64,000 nt of DNA from Allolobophora icterica (lineage: Eukaryota > Annelida > Clitellata > Crassiclitellata > Lumbricidae), in the NCBI GenBank assembly GCA_963556255.1, contig OY744605.1, forward strand, positions 11,333,379 through 11,397,378, written 5' to 3'. Shown here in pieces: positions 59,901 through 64,000 of this stretch. The notes beneath the pieces are model-generated. The model was not told the DNA's origin. It made no database searches and saw only the letters and a program-made list of their open reading frames with translations. How positions within the stretch are numbered: the first letter of the stretch is position 1; the number at the start of each line of letters is the position of its first letter. The translations under genes were made by a program, and so were the position numbers.

Positions 59901-62900
59901 TGGAGTAACATTTTTTACTATGGTTTCATTCATTCAGAGCATTTATATAGCACCTTTCCCAACTCAGTCCCAGCTAGAAAGAACCGGATAATTTGAAGCA
60001 CTTAAAGCAACTTTCACCTGAAGCAACCATTGATCGATGCCTCGCGCAGTATGATAACGGTGCATAGAAGTCAATAGATTATATTAGAAACCTGTCAAGT
60101 TCTCAGCTTTGTTAAAGCGTGAGTGCAGTTGGATTTGGACTCCAGGAGTAATTCAGCATACGAATAATCCCAAAGACAGCTTTGCCCAGTACGAATTTGG
60201 GTCAGACTGATCTTTCTAAGATATGTTTTCCTGTTGAAATGTTTCAGGTTCTGCAGTGGAGTCATAGGTGAGCTGCTTCCTTCTCTTACCATGTATTTAC
60301 TTTTAATGTAATGTAATGTAGAATACAGAAAAGAAATACACAGTGTAGTTCTGCAGCAAGCAGGTCCAAGGGCTCCTCTTTGCAGCGTCGAAGAAATCAC
60401 ACATGTCAGCTGCTATATGCAAGGCCTTGAATACTCTTGATACATTTAATCAGCCCTAATTCAGCTGTTTCATTGACTGTAGTTATGCTATTTAAAGGCC
60501 CTAATTATGCTGTTCATCAGTCCATTGGTGCTTTTGCACTTATTATTGTTATTATTATTAAATAAAAATTGTAACTCGCACAAGGTCACACAGAAATGCG
60601 AATTGAAGGCATAATTAGTCAGTTGCGAGGTAAAGAGCTGTTAGACATCCAAATTTTCGTAAGCCAGTGAGAAATAATAATAATAATAATTTCATAATAA
60701 CTGACAAGCTCACTAACAAACCGCAGTACTTAAGTAATATTGAAACATGACAGTACAATTATCGTCTTAAGACCTTATAGAACACACGTCTTGGCAGCCT
60801 ATTAGGTGCCAATATTTAGTGAGTTTGAGGTGTTTTTTAAAGGAAGAGAAAGAGTTCGAACTTCAGACAACACTGGTAGTCTTTTCCATTCCTTATGAAT
60901 ACATGTTGTTTTGATAACTTATATAGTTATACATACACTTGCGCTGATTTTGATATTTTATGCAATCCACTTAATCTTGCAGAGGTACATTTTAGTGCGC
61001 TCGTGTGGTAAATTTCAGGTGTGGTTGACGTGCCGTACTTGGTTCTGGAGCCGACACACAACAAGCAGGACTTTGCGGATGCCAAAGAGTATCGACATCT
61101 TCAGCAGGCAATGGGAGAACACATGGTCCAGTACTGGAAAGACATGGAAATAGGTAAACGCATTAGGTGTCAACATATGCATGACTTTGTATTGTGACGG
61201 TGGTGTCCAGTCACCACCACTTTTAAAAGTGGTGGTTACCAGAGAGTGTTATTGTTCATCATAAGATTAATAACAAAAATGGACCACACATGGTGTTTAT
61301 GCTATTATACAGATAGTCATATGCAGCATCTAGTCATCTAAGTGGCTGGACTGTCCATTTGGAATAGCTTCTGACTAAGAATGCTCTTTTCATGAACAGT
61401 TTGAAACCATTGTCATTTACCAAGGCTGGGATACATCTTAAAAACATTGAAGTTGAACTGGATAAGTTTATTGAATGAATGAGTGAATTTGATTTAAGTA
61501 TGTTTAATGTTTATGTAACGTATTGGTCTTTTCCTTTTATCAGCTCAGCAAGGAGTCACCAAATTCTGGTAAGGTTTGATTTTGAACTTTATGATTTTCC
61601 CAGTTTCTTCATTTTCAGCAGCTCTAGGTCGTCTATTAATTGTGTCATATAATTTCTTTAAAAAGTCAGCTTAAACCTGATTTTGTGGCAAAGGAGTTTT
61701 CATAGGTCAGAAGTGTTTCTTTTCTGGATTTATATATTTGTCTAACAATATGGTTTTGATTTGATTTATGTAAGAATACAGGTAACCAGTTTGTAGGTTC
61801 AGAAGTTCTACAAAGAAGTCTTTATAAATTCCAGAAACTATTTATATAGTACTTCTTCAAAGAGAAACGGTTACTCATTCTATGTGTTGCAGTTTCAAAC
61901 AACCATCACCATTCCATTCTGCTTTTGCTATATGTCATGTAAATTCTTACCAACATTCTGTACATGTGAAGTGGTTGAAGGGCACTGAATTGAGTGGGTG
62001 GGTAAAACTACTTCTACCTTACTTGCTTATGTATTTGGATCCCATTTGCTATGAATGTATGTTGTTTAATCCCCAGGGAGAACTTTGGTTACGTCAGTCC
62101 CAACTGGCGCGATTTGCCTTCGAACGATCCGAAATATGTGCGGAAGAGGACGGCACAAGTCCAGATAACATTGCAGTGCGGTTAGTTCACATTAACTCTT
62201 CGTTATTCCATTGAGTCTGCGGTTGATATGATCCATTATAACATACGTATTTACTTTGCTTGCCTTAAGTCACATCTGTTAGATTAGTGAGATAGCTTTG
62301 TGTGTAGGAATCTCAGAGATTGTTGACAGCCATTATGCAATTGATGTTGCATACATACTGGTCGCAGGTTTGTACATGTGTACTTACATAGATACTAATA
62401 AGTCATGATATTTACTAATACTATTTAGTGCTAATAATAAAGCATTGAACTGAAGCTAACGTTAATACATGTATGTATGTTAGTACATTATCTGAACATT
62501 TCTTTAGCACTTTTTGAAGATCTCTCAAAACTAACATGACACTGAATTGCTTGTGCTAAGCTAATCTGTAGTGAAAGTATCTTCTGAGCTAAATGCCACT
62601 CATCAATTTCAAGAGTTGCATAGGTTCACTGTTCTTAGATGATTGGTACATCAGCAGAAAAGTTAACTTTAAATTATAGGCTCTCATTTGACCCTAAACT
62701 GGTTGAACCTTTCTTTATAATTTTTAAAGATCTGTGCCTGAAGTGGCGGATTATACCATTCTCTGCAAACAACATCGGCAAGGTGTTTCCGGATGACTGG
62801 GTTTGTTCCATGAACCCTGACCCATCACATAACAGGTGAGCAAATGGCTGACCTGGAAGGTGAGCAATGTCGTCTCTTCTGCAGATGTAATCGCTCACAG

Positions 62901-63681
62901 GGTGCTATGCAGAAATTTTCACTAGGGATTTAGCAAGCAACGTATTTTTTACCTTTCTAGGTCCCAGTTTTATAACCGCTTTCCTTCTTTCATTATCATG
63001 AAATGAGAAGATCAGATGATGGGAAACAGGACTGGCTAGCTGCCCTTGTATGTCAACCACTTTCTGCTATCTACTTACTTTCAACCACTTGGCTCCTTAC
63101 GTTCTTCCCCGCAGTCTGAAATCTTAGAATATATGGGCCTTTTGGTTAAGCATCGACTGTCTTGGAGTCTCATGCATTCCATGTTGCAGTCACCAGGGAA
63201 TGAAATCATCTACCAATATCTGTTTGATGCTTGAGCTCTATCTCTTGCTTTAAGAAATGCTTAAAAACTATTTCTCATTGGCCTTCAAACATCTGGATAT
63301 CTAACTTCTCTTCACCTGGCAACTGGGCCTTAGATTCACATTCTGTATGACTGTGCGATATGTGTTAGATATGTTTGTAATGATAATAATAATGTTGATA
63401 ACACTTCATGCCCATGGGGTCTGTAATCATTTGATTGAACTTTAGTAAGCATAAGCGACTGCTTTTGGTTTAGCTTAAGAAACTGCTCTTATGGATGCAG
63501 TTGTACCAGTATATATGTACATATCACACAACATGACTATTGAGATGTTTGTATGTGTTGTTTGGGGTTGTAACCGGATGACAATAGGTGTTCTTCTGCG
63601 GAGGAGAAGCTGAACTTACCCGAGGGTGTGCTCAAGAAGATCAGTAAATCGAAAGAACAAAAAGAAAAAGACTTGCAGCAG
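50997..63681 (+). CDS. MORC2: MORC2 chromatin-silencing ATPase (5' part, 19 coding exons; continues past the window)
   Basis: Exons: 50997-51052, 51743-51796, 52270-52304, 52690-52758, 52913-53003, 53789-53897, 54496-54570, 55235-55455, 56390-56598, 57171-57207, 57707-57752, 58533-58618, 59057-59197, 60248-60267, 61019-61153, 61544-61568, 62077-62180, 62730-62835, 63588-63681. All phases agree (571 aa so far). Seen: [20 protein letters not shown] and the GHKL N-box (N35), DDGQGM (64-69), [10 protein letters not shown] (94-103), transducer-like S5 domain, an EVKKAEE...AREAESKAK coiled-coil insert, [20 protein letters not shown], and the CW zinc finger (C504, C507, W510, C530, C541). In vertebrates MORC2 is a dimeric nuclear ATPase that acts with the HUSH complex to compact and silence chromatin, including LINE-1. 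The C-terminal coiled coils and chromo-like domain lie beyond the right edge. The start ATG gives an N-terminus a few residues shorter than human. Confidence 0.95.
51250..51330 (+). mobile_element. tRNA-derived SINE head
   Basis: An A-box-like TGGCTGAATGG and a B-box-like GTGTTTGAGCCTCC are in tRNA order and spacing, in MORC2 intron 1. No tRNA clover-leaf closes, so it is a SINE rather than a tRNA gene. Confidence 0.55.
51500..51545 (-). repeat. Dispersed repeat tail (minus)
   Basis: The reverse of AGCTGGTGCCCTACGCTTAG followed by CTTTAAAGC. The same family is seen at about 24020-24090, 24780-24845, 25590-25640, 53705-53760 (plus) and 54755-54805 (minus). It may be the 3' end of an uncharacterised SINE or LINE. 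Confidence 0.55.
51960..52115 (-). mobile_element. tRNA-derived SINE (minus strand)
   Basis: On the reverse strand: CTAGTGGTTACAGAGCTGG (A-box region) and GGTCAGAGGTTCAAGTTCC (B-box). Same family as 6540-6735. In MORC2 intron 2. Confidence 0.65.
52325..52490 (-). mobile_element. LINE 3' tail fragment (minus)
   Basis: In reverse it shows the CTGGGAGCGCCTCTGATCAG block and a GTCGCTTTATAAATT tail, then a (TACAA)n end, like the + strand copy at 20020-20282. In MORC2 intron 3. Confidence 0.6.
55456..55485 (+). other. MORC2: Possible 30-nt exon extension in MORC2
   Basis: The exon starting at 55235 can end at GG/GTACGT (55455) or at AG/GTTGGT (55485). Both leave phase 2 and keep the frame, giving [15 protein letters not shown] or a version with ten more residues ([10 protein letters not shown]). 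The shorter form parallels the vertebrate SPEGxxPERRSFRAY arrangement, so it was used in the model. Confidence 0.5.
56640..56712 (+). mobile_element. tRNA-derived SINE head
   Basis: AAATGGTTAGAATGCTTGGC (A-box region) and GGGTTTGAATCTCCACTG (B-box) are in tRNA order, followed by a 'taattgtaattcc' body. In MORC2 intron 9. Confidence 0.6.
56720..57015 (-). mobile_element. LINE 3' tail fragment (minus)
   Basis: Reverse strand: a decayed open frame ending ...[13 protein letters not shown], then a GGGAGCACCTCTGATCAG block and a GGTGCTATATAAATAAGG tail. This is the 3' end structure shared by the LINE family in this window. Confidence 0.5.
58815..58885 (+). mobile_element. tRNA-derived SINE head
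   Basis: GGTCTAGTGGTTAACCTGC (A-box region) and GAGGTCAGGGGTTCAAGATG (B-box) occur in tRNA order. In MORC2 intron 12. Confidence 0.6.
59205..59630. repeat. (TATG/TGTG)n microsatellite
   Basis: About 420 bases of GTATGTATGTGTGTGTAT-type repeat in MORC2 intron 13. Cys/Val/Tyr-rich and His/Ile/Thr-rich frames on the two strands are artefacts. Confidence 0.92.
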
Positions 63682-63884
63682 GTTGGCAAACTTCTTTTGT
63701 TATGGTTTTTAGTAAGAATTTAAATTTAGGAGCTTCTGTTTTGATGGCTCTCCAGATTGCGTGCTTCCTCTGCTTCCAAGAATTGATGGGGATGCGGATT
63801 TGTTCAGAAGTCTGTCAGTGTTAAATGGCCTTGTTTCAGCACCTTTGAGAGCTTCTTCAAAGGCACTTTGCAAATGTGTAGATG

Positions 63885-63907
63885 CACAAACACACACACA
63901 CACACAC
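63885..63907. repeat. (CA)n microsatellite
   Basis: A short pure CA run of about ten units downstream of the last visible MORC2 exon. Confidence 0.85.
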
Positions 63908-64000
63908 GGTATGGCGCCACTGTCGATCTGAGAATTAAGGTGCATCTGTTCAGATCCTTTAGTTCATAGCGCTTTTGAGGGTTTCCTAAAATGCTCCCAC

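Noticed and set aside
60095..60400. Minus-strand 101-codon frame
   Set aside because: It runs antisense over the MORC2 microexon and has no family signature.

Overview
This is a 64 kb piece of a eukaryotic nuclear genome, read here as a metazoan, probably a marine invertebrate and possibly a deuterostome. The reasons are GT-AG introns of a few hundred to about 2,000 bases, three recognisable animal genes, many degraded non-LTR (LINE) retrotransposon ends, hAT and Helitron DNA transposons, tRNA-derived SINEs and long tandem repeats. I cannot name the species.

Three genes lie on the + strand, and each was rebuilt exon by exon with matching intron phases. (1) 2623-11788 is a complete 11-exon CCDC15-like gene (445 aa), related to a centriole inner-scaffold protein. 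(2) 14314-21377 is a complete 7-exon RIG-I-like receptor (871 aa): DExD/H helicase core, RLR-type insert, motifs V and VI, and a zinc-binding C-terminal RNA sensor domain. Its N-terminus reads as a single death effector domain (DED) rather than tandem CARDs. (3) 50997 to the right edge is the 5' part of MORC2 (19 coding exons, 571 aa in the window): GHKL ATPase, coiled-coil insert and CW zinc finger. The gene runs off the right end.

Between the receptor and MORC2, about 26 kb (23.3-49.4 kb) is accessory DNA. In order it holds a three-copy block interleaved with hAT-like elements, an unidentified two-exon reading frame, LINE endonuclease remnants on both strands, 14-bp and 15-bp AT-rich arrays, two 35-bp minisatellite arrays, a 4.9-kb 15-bp satellite built on the palindrome ATCCGGAT, a four-copy ~170-bp repeat carrying YY1-like motifs, a CRE-bearing promoter-like stretch with a possible orphan first exon, and a 3.8-kb 27-bp repeat punctuated by about thirty near-perfect CArG palindromes. 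Long reading frames inside these arrays (up to 674 codons) are artefacts of repeats without stop codons.

Transposon boundaries could be set to the base in several places. Seven hAT-type elements have 8-bp target duplications, and one Helitron-like element sits inside an intron of the RIG-I-like gene. The three genes are not an operon or an evident pathway. The receptor is innate immunity, MORC2 is chromatin silencing and CCDC15 is a centriole protein. The strongest candidate for something unusual is the DED-RLR architecture, followed by the CArG higher-order repeat.
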